Shown here: positions 61,500 to 64,000 of the stretch, in pieces
Numbering within the stretch: position 1 is the stretch's first letter
How the letters are laid out: every line of letters starts with the position of its first letter
NCBI RefSeq assembly: GCF_030272615.1
Contig: NW_026729207.1
Span: 62,001 to 126,000 of the forward strand
Origin: Cryptomeria japonica
Taxonomy: Eukaryota; Streptophyta; Pinopsida; Cupressales; Cupressaceae
DNA: 64,000 nt
Direction: 5' to 3'
The notes under the pieces: model-generated
Seen by the model: only the letters and a program-made list of their open reading frames with translations
Database searches by the model: none
Told to the model about the DNA's origin: nothing
Program-made: the position numbers and the translations under genes

Positions 61500-62880
61500 T
61501 TAACTCATGTTTGGATCCCTATAACTAGATGGGTAGTTCATTTTAAGCTATCACTTCTTGATTGAGACCTGAGTTGCACAAACAACATCCATTTTTAAAT
61601 GGCCTAGCAAATTGAACTTTACTGAACAAATGTTAGTAAAATACAACATATTTTTCCCTAATTGACCTTTCACACCAAAGTGTGATTGCTAGTTTATTAT
61701 AAAAGATCTCTTTTTTTAAATTAATATAATTTAAGAAATTAATTCTATAGTCTTCATTCTTCTCCCCAATTTTAAACCATTGATTTCAATAAGTAGCTGG
61801 TTCACTTCATATAGGGAATGCTTTGACATAATAATTATAATATAATAAAAAAATTATAGTGAAAATATATATATTTTTCTTAAAATCATAATCCTAAATT
61901 AATTTAAAAAACTTATATAATTATAATTATAATATTTAAATTAATCTCAAATATAATATCTTATTTATAGTATAATATTAAATTTTTGTATATTTATGTA
62001 ATATTAATTATTCAGTTTTAATAAAATAACTATTAATAATTATAAAAGTGAAAATAGACATTTGTTTTATAACTTAATGAAAAATATTAAAATTTACAAC
62101 TAAAAGTTATAAAATTATTTTTTGTATATTAAAATGATTAAAAAATTTATGATTTTCAAAATGTATTAAAAAATAGAATGATTTCAAAAATATATAAAAT
62201 ATAATTATAAAGATTGCATATAATAATTAGGTTTATTTTTTAATACAAATATTTGTATTTAATTTTTAATTTAATTTCATTTAAACTAAATGAAATCCTT
62301 ATAATTGGTTATATTACCTATATTTTGAGATAAAAAATAATTATTAAAATTGATATGTTTATTTAAAAAATATTTTATTTACAATATTATAAATGATAGA
62401 AAATGAAAAAAATATTTAAAATAGACAATTTAGTTTTCAAAATACAAAGAAATCCAAAAAAAACCTAAAAAATCTATCATACCTAAAAATTTGCTCCTAT
62501 AACACCAAATTTTTTAAGTAAATCATAATGTAGATAAATAGTTTTTATAATATCTTAAATTTAAAAATATAAATCTTAACTTTACAGAAACCAATTTTTT
62601 TAAAGAAAAAATAATAATCACTTTTGATTGGTGCAAACTAATTGAACAATGCAGTTTCACTGAATGCAATATATTGCCTATGGCAAGTACTAATAATATA
62701 TAATCTAAAATTAATAGTTAATAATTAAGTTTAAGATAAAATTTATTATTATAATTATAATTATATATGTTTTCTAATTAAATTATGAATATATTCTTAT
62801 TAAAAATGTATGTTTTCACTATAGTTTTTAATATTATATTATAATTGTTAATATTAATTTATTGAAGTGAGACTTGTAGT
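61500..62880. other. AT-rich right end of copy C
   Basis: 61508-62200 includes about 650 bp not present in A or B at this position, AT-rich and non-coding. From 62215 it matches copy A 6787-7310 and then 16273-16405, uninterrupted by the LINE. Confidence 0.6.
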
Positions 62881-64000
62881 TTTTTGTTATGGGAAAATGG
62901 GTTTTTAGGGGACCCAAAACCCCTTACAATAGGTTTTGAAGGGACTCGAAACCCTCAGATTTAACTAGGATTTGGAACCCACAAAACAACGCTGCCACAA
63001 AAATCAAACCATGAAAAACAAACCACAAAACAGTTGAGCAGACAAAAGCCAGCCAAACACCAGCAGTGCAATAGGCAAAAAGAGCCAGCCAGACACTTAA
63101 GATATGATCAAGACAAAAAATGCTAGCCACACTGAAAAGGCTACAACCTTAACCTTAAGAAATAACAGGGAAGCTCCCAACTCTCTTAACCTGAGACAAA
63201 GACTCCAGACACCAAAAAACTAGCCTAGCCCATAACCAAAAACAACCACTGTCTAAACTGGCCCCTTGAAAACTATCAGCTTCCAGCCAGAAAAGATTAA
63301 ACATAAAAGACAAAACATGTTGAAAAGAAACAAGAGGATTTTGAAAGGCTTCCCTAACCTTAGACTTGGTTTTTGAGATGGTTCCAAGAACCACAAAAAG
63401 GGGTTTTGAAGTGTCTCCCTCAACCACCTTGGATTGAAATAGAGGCCTTAAAATAATAGCATCCAAGCAAACAAACAACACCAAAAAATCTAGCTCTATA
63501 GGAGAAGAAAGAAGAGAGCTTGAAAGCATGGATCTATTAACCAGAAAATCACCCACCTCAAGAAAAACTAGGCTCCCATAGCTTGAAGAGATGGGTTTAG
63601 CCTTGGTGCTCATAACCAGTAGGGTGAAGCCAGCAAGAAGAACAACTTCCAACTGCAGAATAAAGTCCAACAACTTAAGAAAAAATCCATTTTGCTTAGC
63701 TGGAGCAAAGGGTTTTGGCAAGCCCCCATAACCTAAAGATCCAAGAGAAAGATCTCCTCTATAACCCCAATAGTCCATAAAAAGGACAACACCAACCATC
63801 TACCAACACCACCCAACCTCCATGGTAGCACTCAACTCCACCTCTATAGGAGAGAAGTTGTCTCTAGCACTGTCCTTCTTCGCCTTTGAATAAGGAAGGG
63901 CCACCTCAATAAGGCAAGCTGGAGAAAACCCAGGAATCATAGAGAGGGCGTACCAACAAAATATACAAACAAAAGAAAGACTAGTTTTAAGAGGAAAGCC
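62881..64000 (-). mobile_element. Probable non-LTR retrotransposon 3' part, leaving the window
   Basis: Copy C ends in CTTGTAGTT, then on the minus strand an element ends with GGGTTTTGGGTCCCC followed by CCCATAACAAAAAA, an A-tailed 3' end. Its body contains two Phe/Leu/Val/Trp-rich frames (63799-63155, 214 codons; 63130-62924, 68 codons), similar in base and residue bias to the tails in copies A and B. No RT domain is present in the visible part. Family and coding status are uncertain. Confidence 0.45.

Larger units (their letters stand above)
48900..62880 (+). repeat. Segmental duplicate, copy C
   Basis: Order: repeated AAGAGACCTATGA-like sequence and old copia LTR/gag relic (48900-50890), sequence matching A 1599-2690 (51300-52260), a private 4-kb insertion (52261-56268), matching A 2700-2990 (56269-56510), an LTR-like insertion (56514-57705), matching A 3040-3210 (57706-57890), polygalacturonase exons 7-8, flank, the 1-kb block, the (TC)n region and the AT-rich end to 62880. 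Compared with A it has lost most of 3210-5990 and the LINE is absent. Confidence 0.8.

Overview
This is a stretch of a large plant nuclear genome, most likely a gymnosperm and probably a conifer of the cypress/cedar type. It is AT-rich, introns have GT..AG borders, Ty1/copia and L1-type elements are nested and decayed, and the only host gene is a multi-exon GH28 polygalacturonase resembling the conifer pollen polygalacturonase (Cry j 2-like) group. The species assignment is inference. I see no rRNA, tRNA, CRISPR or bacterial features.

The framework is one long segment present in three direct-orientation copies, each broken in its own way. Copy A runs from about 1599 to 20809, is split by an ~8.9 kb LINE (7331-16252, minus strand), and carries the most complete polygalacturonase copy (17702-20492, eight exons on the plus strand). 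Copy B (29690-39240) holds only exons 1-2 of a second copy (35224-35725). Copy C (48900-62880) holds only parts of exons 7-8 of a third (57898-58260). Marks shared by the copies include a (TC)n microsatellite, copia gag relics, a LINE-like T/G-rich tail and a ~1 kb block.

Mobile elements: (1) Copia-1, minus strand, is split into 20810-29690 (left LTR, RT, part of integrase) and 43046-46443 (integrase, gag, PBS, right LTR). The halves overlap in content, so they are two partial elements. (2) Copia-2 (23187-28996, minus) is a complete element nested in Copia-1, with two 643-bp LTRs and the target duplication CTCTT. (3) Copia-3 (39236-43045, plus) runs from late gag to the 3' LTR and lacks its 5' end. 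(4) The LINE in copy A has ORF1, ORF2 and an unexplained ORF near its 3' end. (5) Copy C has private insertions at 52261-56268 and 56514-57705. (6) A minus-strand, probably non-LTR element begins at 62880 and leaves the window.

No coding region looks fully functional. The copy A polygalacturonase keeps all GH28 catalytic motifs and clean splice sites, but exon 3 has a stop and a net frameshift. The retroelement ORFs carry stops, frameshifts or lost catalytic residues. The window records tandem duplication, nested insertion and deletion around one polygalacturonase locus. I found no new biological system; the strongest leads are the exon-3-only lesion, the extra LINE ORF, the deamination-like pattern of stops in the LINE, and the promoter-proximal hairpin in the Copia-2 LTR.
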